The notes under the pieces were generated by a model. It ran no database searches and was not told the DNA's origin. It saw only the letters and a program-made list of their open reading frames with translations. From Amycolatopsis sp. NBC_00345 (GTDB lineage: Bacteria > Actinomycetota > Actinomycetes > Mycobacteriales > Pseudonocardiaceae), in assembly GCF_036116635.1 (NCBI RefSeq), contig NZ_CP107995.1, positions 10,106,001 to 10,170,000 of the forward strand: a DNA stretch of 64,000 bases. Direction: 5' to 3'. The translations under genes were made by a program, and so were the position numbers. This document shows positions 35,711 to 43,162 of the stretch, piece by piece (position 1 is the first letter of the stretch; each line of letters starts with the position of its first letter).

Positions 35711-36757
35711 GTGCAGGTCGCGGTCGCCGGCACGCTCGCGATCGCGAGCGGCCGGGAGATCTCCGAATCGCGCTACTACTGGGCCGCCATCGTCGCGTTC
35801 GTCGCCTTCACCGGCACGGCAACGCGCTCGGAGGTGTTCGTGAAGGCGGCCAGCCGCGTGGCGGGCACGCTGGCCGGGCTCGCTTTCGGCGTGCTGCTGG
35901 CCCATCTGACCGGTGGCGACCCGGCCGGCGTCATCGTGGTGGTCGTGCTCTGTGTGTTCTTCGGCACGTGCCTGACCCGGATCTCCTACGCCCAGCTCTA
36001 CAGCCTGCTGCACGAATTTTCCGCCGAGCTGCTGCGCGACGGGCTGGCGCGCGGACTCGACGATCGGCTGCGGCGCCTGCTGCTCGTGGCCGGTCCGTTG
36101 AGTCAGGTGCTGCCGTGGGCCGCGGGCTCACGGCGCGTCCGGCATCGCCTCACTGTCCACACCGGCCTCGTGAGTCACACGCGCGCGTTCACCGGAGCAG
36201 TGCGCCGAAACGGGTCCGCTCGCGTTTTGGAGGACGCCTGCCGGGCACTGGCCGACGCGGCCGAAGCGCTGGCCGGGAGCCCAAAACAGCCGTCTGACGC
36301 CGTTTTCGACCGGCTCGCCAAGGCGGAGACGGCGCTGCGCCGCTCGTGGCCGACCGCCGCCGGGCGCGCGTGGGGTGAGCTCGACCACCTGCGCCGCCTG
36401 CTGCACGAGCTGGCCGGTCGCGACACCGTTCCCGCGCTGTCCGCCGAACCCGTGCGCCCGGCCGGTTTCCCCATCCGCGGCACCGTGCTCGGCCCGTCCG
36501 GCGCGGGCGCTGCGCGGACCCCGCTCACGCTGATGGACGGCCACGGCCACCAGTTGCGCCGCGCGATCACCGGCCCGGACGGGCACTTCGAGGTTCACGT
36601 CCCGCGCCCCGGCTCGTTCCTGCTCCTCACCGTGGCCGGGCGGTTCCGGCCGTCGGTGACCACCGTGGTGGTGCCACGGCACGAGCGGGGCGCCGTGGTC
36701 GACGTGGTGCTCGCGCGGTTGCCGGTGCCCGGTTGTCCTGGTGAGATGCGCGCATGA
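35711..36757 (+). CDS. FUSC family protein, C-terminal part, fused to an Ig-like domain
   Basis: Same reading frame as the preceding gene after one TGA; in-frame codons from 35672 already encode conserved sequence (NLLRHLDLTTRQAVQV). The first ~110 residues are the second FUSC membrane domain (VAVAGTLAIASG, YYWAAIVAFVAFTGTAT, RVAGTLAGLAFGVLLA, GVIVVVVLCVFFGTC). After a helical region, residues ~255-340 (FPIRGTVLGPSGAGAARTPLTL ... GPDGHFEVHVPRPGSFLL) look like a carboxypeptidase-regulatory/CNA-B-type beta-sandwich. GTG 35711 is the first possible start but has no ribosome-binding site, so independent translation is doubtful. Together the two parts would make one 726-residue protein. The stop overlaps the next gene (ATGA). 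Confidence 0.75.
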   Translation: MQVAVAGTLAIASGREISESRYYWAAIVAFVAFTGTATRSEVFVKAASRVAGTLAGLAFGVLLAHLTGGDPAGVIVVVVLCVFFGTCLTRISYAQLYSLLHEFSAELLRDGLARGLDDRLRRLLLVAGPLSQVLPWAAGSRRVRHRLTVHTGLVSHTRAFTGAVRRNGSARVLEDACRALADAAEALAGSPKQPSDAVFDRLAKAETALRRSWPTAAGRAWGELDHLRRLLHELAGRDTVPALSAEPVRPAGFPIRGTVLGPSGAGAARTPLTLMDGHGHQLRRAITGPDGHFEVHVPRPGSFLLLTVAGRFRPSVTTVVVPRHERGAVVDVVLARLPVPGCPGEMRA

Positions 36758-37077
36758 GCGAGAAGCTGACCGACCCCGCCGTGCTGGCCTTCGTGACCGC
36801 GCTGAACGCGGGTGACAGGGCGGCGTTCCGCGCCGCGCTCACCGACGACGCCGCGATGTCCGACGACGGCACGGAGCGGGACCTCGGCGACTGGACCGAG
36901 CGGGAGGTCTTCAGCTCCCAGGGTCATCTCGACACGGATTCGCTGGAGTCCGTGACCGACGGCGGCCGGTCGTTCGTGACGACCTACTCCAACGCCACCT
37001 GGGGCGGCATGCGCACCCGCTGGCACTTCGTGGTTCGCGACGGGAAGGTCGCGCGCTTCGAGACCGGGCAGGCCTGA
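36754..37077 (+). CDS. NTF2/SnoaL-like small protein
   Basis: 107 residues with a single SnoaL-like fold: PAVLAFVTALNAGDRAAFRAALTDDAAMSDDG, then RWHFVVRDGKVARFETGQ. The ATG overlaps the FUSC stop by four bases, so its translation depends on ribosomes crossing the TGA-interrupted gene or starting internally. Function unknown. Ends before a strong bidirectional terminator. Confidence 0.75.
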   Translation: MSEKLTDPAVLAFVTALNAGDRAAFRAALTDDAAMSDDGTERDLGDWTEREVFSSQGHLDTDSLESVTDGGRSFVTTYSNATWGGMRTRWHFVVRDGKVARFETGQA

Positions 37078-37098
37078 CCGGGCACATCTGAAAACAAG

Positions 37099-37130
37099 GG
37101 CCGTCTCCCCTTCGGAACGGGGAGACGGCC
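37099..37130. terminator. bidirectional terminator between SnoaL-like gene and IclR gene
   Basis: Perfect 12-bp arms GGCCGTCTCCCC (37099-37110) and GGGGAGACGGCC (37119-37130), 8-nt loop. It lies between convergent genes. Confidence 0.85.
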
Positions 37131-37160
37131 GGGTTCAGGCGTGGTGGGAGGGCAGCGGTT

Positions 37161-37862
37161 TCAGAGCCGTTCCTGCAGGGCGTCGGCGGCCGCGAGGAGG
37201 TCGGCGGCCCAGCGGGCGCCCGGCTTGCGGCCGATCCGTTCGACGGGGCCGGAAACCGACACCGCGGCCACCACGGTCCCGGACGAATCGCGCACCGGCG
37301 CCGAAACGCTGGCCACACCCGGTTCCCGCTCGGCGACGCTCTGCGCCCAGCCGCGGCGGCGGACCTCCAGCAGCGTGCGCTCGCCGTAGACGGCGTCGGC
37401 CAGGATCGTGCGCTGGGTGTGCGGATCCGACCACGCCGCAAGGACCTTCGCGCCGGAGCCGGCCGTCATCGGCAGCCGGGAGCCGATCGGGACGGTGTCG
37501 CGCAGGCCACTCGGCGGCTCGGCCGTCGAGACGCACACGCGCTGAACGCCGTCACGCCGGTACAGCTGCACGCTTTCGCCGGTGATGTCCCGTAACTTGG
37601 GCAGCACCGAACCCGCCGCGTCGAGCAGGGGGTCGGTCGAACCGCCCGCCAGCTCCGCGAGCGCGGTGCCCGGCCGCCAGCGGCCGTCCGGACCCCTGCG
37701 CAGCAGGCGATGCACCTCGAGGCCCACGGCGAGGCGGTGTGCTGTCGCTCTCGGCAACCCCGTACGGGTGCAGAGTTCCGCGAGCCCACAGGGGTCTTCG
37801 GCCACGGCCTGCAACACCGCCACGGCTTTGTCCAGTACTCCGATACCGCTATGCTGTCCCAC
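37161..37862 (-). CDS. IclR family regulator, LtbR/NdgR type
   Basis: 233 residues. N-terminal winged helix (GVLDKAVAVLQAVAEDPCGLAELCTRTGLPRATAHRLAVGLEVHRLL), C-terminal IclR effector domain (VCVSTAEPPSGLRDTVPIGSRLPMTAGSGAKVLAAW; REPGVASVSAPVRDSSG). Divergent from leuCD, as are LtbR of Corynebacterium, NdgR of Streptomyces and Rv2989, which control leucine synthesis. GTG start at 37862. Probably represses leuCD, and perhaps itself, through the palindrome at 37876. Confidence 0.92.
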   Translation of the reverse strand: MGQHSGIGVLDKAVAVLQAVAEDPCGLAELCTRTGLPRATAHRLAVGLEVHRLLRRGPDGRWRPGTALAELAGGSTDPLLDAAGSVLPKLRDITGESVQLYRRDGVQRVCVSTAEPPSGLRDTVPIGSRLPMTAGSGAKVLAAWSDPHTQRTILADAVYGERTLLEVRRRGWAQSVAEREPGVASVSAPVRDSSGTVVAAVSVSGPVERIGRKPGARWAADLLAAADALQERL

Positions 37863-37875
37863 GACTCGATACTAT

Positions 37876-37894
37876 CTTCCCGCACTTTGGGAAG
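37876..37894. promoter_or_regulatory. candidate IclR-type operator upstream of leuC
   Basis: CTTCCC-N7-GGGAAG inverted repeat 14 bp upstream of the IclR start and 112 bp before leuC. A further CTGGGAA follows at 37904. Symmetry and position fit autoregulation plus control of leuCD. Confidence 0.5.
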
Positions 37895-38006
37895 TCCAGA
37901 ATCTGGGAAAAACGAACTCGAGCTGCGCGCGTGACGCGGCTCGCCACGTCTTCGCCGCGTCGCCCGAGTTCCTTGCTCCCGCCGACCCCATTGGAAGGAG
38001 CCGGAG

Positions 38007-39440
38007 ATGACCAGCCCGACCGGCAAGGCCCGTACGCTGGCGGAGAAGGTGTGGGAAAGCCACCTCGTGCGCCGAGGCGAAGGCGCCGAGCCGGACCTGC
38101 TCTACATCGACCTCCACCTGGTGCACGAAGTGACCAGCCCGCAGGCGTTCGACGGCCTGCGCCTGGCCGGGCGCCCGGTGCGCCGTCCCGACCTCACGAT
38201 CGCGACCGAGGACCACAACGTCCCGACGGTGGACATCGACCTCCCGATCGCCGATCCGGTCTCCCGGACCCAGGTCGACACCCTTCGCCGCAACTGCAAG
38301 GAGTTCGGTGTCCGGCTGCACCCGATGGGTGACGCGGAGCAGGGCATCGTGCACGTCATCGGCCCGCAGCTGGGCCTCACCCAGCCCGGCACCACCGTGG
38401 TCTGCGGCGACAGCCACACCTCCACCCACGGCGCGTTCGGCGCGATGGCGTTCGGCATCGGCACCTCGGAGGTCGAGCACGTGCTCGCCACCCAGACGCT
38501 GCCGCTCCGTCCATTCAAGACGATGTCGATCAACGTCGACGGCACGCTGCGGCCCGGCGTCACGGCGAAGGACGTGATCCTCGCCGTGATCGCCAAGATC
38601 GGCACCGGCGGCGGCCAGGGCTACGTGCTCGAGTACCGCGGCAAGGCCATCGAGGCGCTCTCGATGGAAGCCCGCATGACCGTTTGCAACATGTCGATCG
38701 AGGCGGGCGCGCGCGCCGGCATGATCGCCCCGGACGAGACGACGTTCGCCTACCTGAAGGGCCGTCCGCACGCCCCGCAGGGCGCGGACTGGGACGCCGC
38801 CGTGGCGAACTGGCGCGAGCTGCGCACCGACGACGGCGCCGAGTTCGACGCCGAAGTGCACCTCGACGCCGACGAGCTGACCCCGTTCGTCACCTGGGGC
38901 ACCAACCCCGGCCAGGGCCTGCCGCTGGGCGCGAACGTGCCCGACCCGGCCGCCATCGCCGACGAGAACGAGCGGTTCGCGGCCGAGAAGGCCCTGTCCT
39001 ATATGGACCTGGAGCCCGGGATGCCGCTGCGTGAGGTGGTCGTGGACACGGTCTTCCTCGGCTCGTGCACCAACGGCCGGATCGAGGACCTGCGGGCCGC
39101 CGCGGACGTGCTGCGCGGGCGCAAGGTGGCCGGCTCGGTCCGGATGCTCGTGGTGCCCGGCTCGATGCGCGTCCGCAAGGCCGCCGAAGAGGAGGGCCTG
39201 GACGAGGTCTTCACCGCGGCCGGCGCCGAGTGGCGGCAGGCGGGCTGCTCGATGTGCCTCGGCATGAACCCGGACCAGCTCGCCCCCGGCGAGCGCAGCG
39301 CGTCGACCTCCAACCGCAACTTCGAGGGCCGGCAGGGCAAGGGCGGGCGGACGCACCTGGTGTCGCCGCTCGTGGCCGCGGCCACGGCCGTCCGGGGGAC
39401 GCTGTCCTCCCCGGAGGACCTGGTCCCCGCCACCGTCTGA
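38007..39440 (+). CDS. leuC: 3-isopropylmalate dehydratase large subunit
   Basis: Aconitase-family subunit, 477 residues, carrying the [4Fe-4S] cluster for isomerising 2- to 3-isopropylmalate; also acts on citramalate. Signatures: EDHNVPTVD, VVCGDSHTSTHGAFGAMAFGIGTSEVEHVLATQ, VFLGSCTNGRIEDLRAAA (first cluster Cys) and AGCSMCLGMNPDQL (other two). ATG at 38007 with GGAAGGAGCCGGAG ahead. Followed by leuD after 33 bp. Confidence 0.97.
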   Translation: MTSPTGKARTLAEKVWESHLVRRGEGAEPDLLYIDLHLVHEVTSPQAFDGLRLAGRPVRRPDLTIATEDHNVPTVDIDLPIADPVSRTQVDTLRRNCKEFGVRLHPMGDAEQGIVHVIGPQLGLTQPGTTVVCGDSHTSTHGAFGAMAFGIGTSEVEHVLATQTLPLRPFKTMSINVDGTLRPGVTAKDVILAVIAKIGTGGGQGYVLEYRGKAIEALSMEARMTVCNMSIEAGARAGMIAPDETTFAYLKGRPHAPQGADWDAAVANWRELRTDDGAEFDAEVHLDADELTPFVTWGTNPGQGLPLGANVPDPAAIADENERFAAEKALSYMDLEPGMPLREVVVDTVFLGSCTNGRIEDLRAAADVLRGRKVAGSVRMLVVPGSMRVRKAAEEEGLDEVFTAAGAEWRQAGCSMCLGMNPDQLAPGERSASTSNRNFEGRQGKGGRTHLVSPLVAAATAVRGTLSSPEDLVPATV

Positions 39441-39473
39441 GACCCCCGACGCCCGAGACAAGGAGCTCCCACC

Positions 39474-40076
39474 ATGGAACCGTTCACCCAGCACACCGGC
39501 ATCGGGGTCCCGCTGCGCCGGTCCAACGTGGACACTGACCAGATCATCCCGGCCGTGTACCTCAAGCGCGTGACCCGCACCGGCTTCGAGGACGGGCTGT
39601 TCGCCGCCTGGCGCGGCCAGGAGGACTTCATCCTCAACCAGGAGCCGTTCGACCGGGGCAGCGTCCTGGTCGCGGGGCCCGACTTCGGTACCGGCTCCTC
39701 GCGTGAGCACGCCGTGTGGGCGCTGATGGACTACGGCTTCCGCGCCGTGATCTCCGCCCGCTTCGCCGACATCTTCCGGGGCAACTCCGGCAAGGGCGGC
39801 CTGGTGGCCGCGCAGTGCGAGCAGTCGGACGTCGAGCTGCTGTGGAAGCTGCTCGAGAACGAGCCCGGCACGGAGGTCACGGTGGACCTGGCGACCAAGA
39901 CCGTGCGGGCCAAGGACTTCACCGCGCCCTTCGAGATCGACGACTACGTCCGCTGGCGGCTGCTCGAAGGACTGGATGACATCGCTCTCACCCTTCGCCA
40001 CGCCGAAGAGATCACCGAGTTCGAGTCCGCCCGCCCGTCCTGGAAGCCCGTGACCATCCCGATCGCGGCCTCCTAG
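39474..40076 (+). CDS. leuD: 3-isopropylmalate dehydratase small subunit
   Basis: Swivel-domain subunit of the LeuCD complex, 200 residues. Motifs: GVPLRRSNVDTDQIIPAVYLKRV, GPDFGTGSSREHAVWALMDYGFRAVIS (YxxGSSRE-like substrate loop) and SGKGGLV. ATG at 39474 after AAGGAGC. Same operon as leuC; hupB follows 251 bp later, the arrangement conserved in mycobacteria. Confidence 0.97.
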   Translation: MEPFTQHTGIGVPLRRSNVDTDQIIPAVYLKRVTRTGFEDGLFAAWRGQEDFILNQEPFDRGSVLVAGPDFGTGSSREHAVWALMDYGFRAVISARFADIFRGNSGKGGLVAAQCEQSDVELLWKLLENEPGTEVTVDLATKTVRAKDFTAPFEIDDYVRWRLLEGLDDIALTLRHAEEITEFESARPSWKPVTIPIAAS

Positions 40077-40327
40077 CCCTGGTCAGGGGCACGGATTCCG
40101 TTGCCGAGCTCGGAATCCGTGCCCCCGCACCAGGTCCTTTGAAACCTTCGAAACCACGCCGAACGGCACCTCCCGCGGGCCCCGAACGGGTCCCTCAAGA
40201 GGCGGAACCACTCCCGATGCAAGGGAAATTTCCGCGCGCCGTTTGGAATTTGTGCTGCGTTGGTAATACCGTGTGCGCTAGTCGGCCGACGTGGCCGTGG
40301 ACGAAGAGTTCTTCTTGGAGGACTGGA

Positions 40328-41005
40328 ATGGCCAACAAGGCCCAGCTGATCGAGGCGCTGTCGGAGCGTCTGGGCGACAAAAAGGTTGCTTCGGAGGCCG
40401 TCGACGGTCTCGTCGACATCATCATCCGGACGGTCAACAAGGGCGAGAAGGTGAACATCACCGGGTTCGGTGTGTTCGAGAAGCGTGCTCGCGCCGCCCG
40501 TACCGCGCGTAACCCGCGCACCGGTGAGACCGTGAAGGTGAAGAAGACCAACGTGCCCGCGTTCCGCGCCGGCACCACCTTCAAGGACGTCATCTCGGGC
40601 ACGAAGAAGCTGCCCAAGGCCACCGCCGTCAAACGCGCCACCGCCACACCGGCCCGCGCCACGGCTTCGCGCGCCACCACGACGCGTGCGGCCGCGACGA
40701 CGCGTGCGGCGGCTTCGCGTCCGGCGACCACGCGGACCCGTGCCACCGCGGCGAAGCCCGCCGCCAAGGCCACCGCCACCAAGACGGCCGCGAAGCCGGC
40801 CGCCCGCGCGACGGCCGCGAAGCCGGCCGCGGCGAAGGCGACCACGCGGACCCGCGCCACCGCGGCGAAGCCGGCCGCCAAGGCGACCGCGACCAAGGCC
40901 GCCGCCAAGCCCGCCGCCAAGGCGACTGCCGCGAAGACCACCGCAGCCAAGAAGCCCGCAGCCAAGGCCCCGGCCAAGCGCACGTCGGCTGCGAAGAAGA
41001 AGTAG
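40328..41005 (+). CDS. hupB: HU-family DNA-binding protein with long basic tail (copy 2)
   Basis: 225 residues; HU domain identical to copy 1 up to residue 113. The tail is again Ala/Lys/Thr/Arg-rich but with a different repeat arrangement (TRTRATAAKPAAKATATK occurs twice). This copy occupies the conserved leuC-leuD-hupB position, so it is probably the ancestral one. ATG at 40328 with GGAGG ahead. A candidate promoter (GTTTGGAATTTGTG, TAATAC at about 40264) and the 5'-UTR from GGCCGACGTGG are shared with copy 1. Confidence 0.96.
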   Translation: MANKAQLIEALSERLGDKKVASEAVDGLVDIIIRTVNKGEKVNITGFGVFEKRARAARTARNPRTGETVKVKKTNVPAFRAGTTFKDVISGTKKLPKATAVKRATATPARATASRATTTRAAATTRAAASRPATTRTRATAAKPAAKATATKTAAKPAARATAAKPAAAKATTRTRATAAKPAAKATATKAAAKPAAKATAAKTTAAKKPAAKAPAKRTSAAKKK

Positions 41006-41039
41006 GCAGTTTTTGTAGCCACCTCTCGAGGCGAGCAAC

Positions 41040-41076
41040 GGCAGGGCCCCACCCGATCCACGGGTGGGGCCCTGCC
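41040..41076 (+). terminator. hupB copy 2 terminator
   Basis: Perfect 16-bp arms GGCAGGGCCCCACCCG (41040-41055) and CGGGTGGGGCCCTGCC (41061-41076), 5-nt loop. Homologous to the hairpin after copy 1. Confidence 0.88.
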
Positions 41077-42208
41077 GCATGTTCGGGGCCGGTCCTGTGA
41101 ATCGGCTGTGTGGCAAGGCATCCGTCGGGGTGGGGTGGTGGGGTGGGTGGAAGGTGGCTTGGAGCTGGGTTTTGGGGGCCGGGCCGGGGCTCGGGGCTCG
41201 GGGCTTGGGGCTGACGGCCGGCGGCTGGGTTGGTGGCTGGCAGATGGGTACGGGGGCTCGGGTTGCTGGCTGGCAGTTGGGCGCGGCGACTTGGGTTGGT
41301 GGCTGGCAGTTGGGCTCGGGGGCTCGGGTTGGTGCCTGGGCTCGGGGCTCTAGCTGCCTGGGCTGGTGGTTTGGGGCCGGCCGGCGGGTTGGTTTGGTAG
41401 CTGGGGCTTGGGCGTCTTGGTCTGGGCTTGAGTTCGCCGGGCTCCGGGCTTTGACTCCGAAGTTCGCGCTGGGTCTCGGACTCCCTGCCTCGGACCGGGC
41501 TCCCGGCTTTGCCGTTGGGTAAGGCAGGTAAGGAGTTCTTTACGCGGCGGGCTGTCGTGCGGAGACGTCCGCGCCGTGAAGCTGCCGGTGCGGCACCCAC
41601 GTTCGCCGCACTGGGGCAAGAACTTGGGCCGTGGGGATCGGCGCGAGCTACAGGCGCCTCCGCCCTGGTCGTACCCGCTGTGGCCTGGCGGGGAAAGTTC
41701 CCGCCGGTGGGTGGAATCGAGGCCACCCGGTCGGACGAGCGAGGTCACCGTCAGATGTCAGTCGACGAGTGTTCCGCGCCGGTCGCGGCTCTCCGGCGCC
41801 GGGTCCGCCGTCCGCCGTGTACTCAAGAAAGGACGCTCCGGAGGCCTGGAAGCCCGCCCAGCAAGCCGTGGCCCGCAGGAAGGCCCCAGGAGGACAGCTG
41901 CGTGGCAACGTCGCTCAGCGGCCGTCGTAGGACGGAGCGTGAACGGAGAAGACGCCGTCCCCCGAGTGGCGCAATGATCAGCAGGTGACAGCGGACAACA
42001 ACTCACGAGGCGCAACAGTAAAGCGCTGACTCTATAGAATTCCGCGGTAAATCCGGCGGCTTCGCAAAGGCGTCCGGGAGGCCTTTGCGTTATTGCCGAT
42101 CTTCGCCGGGACCGAATCCCGGTACCTCCACAATGGAGGAACGTACGTTTCCGGTCCCGGGTCTGAACCGGCGAACGAACCGGCGAACGAACCGTCGCCG
42201 GTGAGTGG
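41077..42208. repeat. 1.1-kb gene-free region with 33-bp tandem repeats
   Basis: No credible gene. G-rich plus strand from 41100 to 41420. A 33-bp unit, GGGTTGGTGGCTGGCAGTTG and onwards, starts at 41227, 41260, 41293 and 41326 (last decayed). The part 41500-42050 has no recognised motif. A hairpin GCAAAGGC ... GCCTTTGC at about 42064-42089 could terminate the minus-strand mutT-ppk unit. A 12-bp GGCGAACGAACC repeat lies at 42170-42193. Confidence 0.65.
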
Positions 42209-43162
42209 CTAGGAGTGCGACGGCGCCGGGGAAGGCAGCGCGCTCGCGTAATAGTCGGCGCTCATCAGTTCCGGGCCGGTGCTGCCCGACGGCGGGCGGA
42301 ACGTCAGCACCCACAGCGAGCCCTTCTTGCTGGGCACCACGCCGCCGCGGGAGGCCGTCAGCTCGATGCCGTCGCGGTCGGCCAGCGCGCTCACCAGGTC
42401 CGGGATCACCCCGCCCTGGCTGCTCACCACGGGAGTGCCGCCGTCGCCCGCGATCGCGAGCAGGCGGGCGATACCGAGGACCGGGTCGGGCCAGTAGCCC
42501 TCTTCCGACAGCAGCTGCTCGTGTCGCACGTCGAGGCCGAGGTCTTCCGCGACGCCGCCCACCGTCTGCACACACCGCAGCCGCGGCGCGGACAGCACGC
42601 GGTCCGCGCCGAACAACGGCAGCAGCGCGCGCAGGGCGTCCGCCTGACGCTGCCCGGCGTCCGACAGCGGGCGGAGGTCGTCGTCTCCGGTCCAGTCCTC
42701 GCGCTTGCCCGCCTTCGCGTGGCGCACCAGCAGCAGGGTGGTCGACTCCGGCGGCAGCGCGCAGAACTCCCGCAGCACCCGGACGTCGGTGTCCCGCGTC
42801 AGCAGTCGCTCCGCCACCACGGGGCTGAGCCAGCGCAGCTCGTCGACCTCGTCGTTGGGCTCGAAGGAGCCGGACACCGCCTCGCCGCTGAAATAGTCGA
42901 CCGTCTTTTTCAGCACCCCTTCGCCGTGGCGGGCGGGCACGTCGTACGCGGTCTGCGCGACGTACCGGCCGAGGACGGTGCGAAAGCCCGTCTCCTCACG
43001 GATCTCGCGGACGGCGGTGGCGGCGATCGTCTCGCCCGGGTCGACCTTGCCCTTGGGCAGCGACCAGTCGTCGTACCGCGGACGGTGGACCAGCGCCACC
43101 TCGAACGCGTCACCCGCGCCGCGCCACAGCACCGCGCCGGCCGCCCGGACGTCCGGGCTCAT
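42209..43162 (-). CDS. mutT1: NUDIX hydrolase fused to histidine phosphatase domain (MutT1-like)
   Basis: 317 residues in two domains. N-terminal NUDIX (1-130) with the box GKVDPGETIAATAVREIREETGF; C-terminal SixA/phosphoglycerate-mutase-like domain (145-300) with catalytic LLLVRHAKAGKR. Mycobacterial MutT1, which cleaves 8-oxo-(d)GTP and diadenosine polyphosphates, has the same length and fusion, and lies beside ppk there too. Cytosolic nucleotide-pool cleaner. ATG at 43162 overlaps the ppk stop by four bases, so it is coupled to polyphosphate kinase. Confidence 0.92.
   Translation of the reverse strand: MSPDVRAAGAVLWRGAGDAFEVALVHRPRYDDWSLPKGKVDPGETIAATAVREIREETGFRTVLGRYVAQTAYDVPARHGEGVLKKTVDYFSGEAVSGSFEPNDEVDELRWLSPVVAERLLTRDTDVRVLREFCALPPESTTLLLVRHAKAGKREDWTGDDDLRPLSDAGQRQADALRALLPLFGADRVLSAPRLRCVQTVGGVAEDLGLDVRHEQLLSEEGYWPDPVLGIARLLAIAGDGGTPVVSSQGGVIPDLVSALADRDGIELTASRGGVVPSKKGSLWVLTFRPPSGSTGPELMSADYYASALPSPAPSHS

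Noticed and set aside
32318..41076. Composite transposon formed by the inverted hupB copies
   Set aside because: No transposase, terminal repeats or target duplications; the duplicated unit is a housekeeping gene with its own promoter and terminator.
41509..41988. Possible gene of ~159 codons between hupB copy 2 and mutT1
   Set aside because: Arg/Pro-rich, no motif, no ribosome-binding site, and competing open frames on both strands of similar length.
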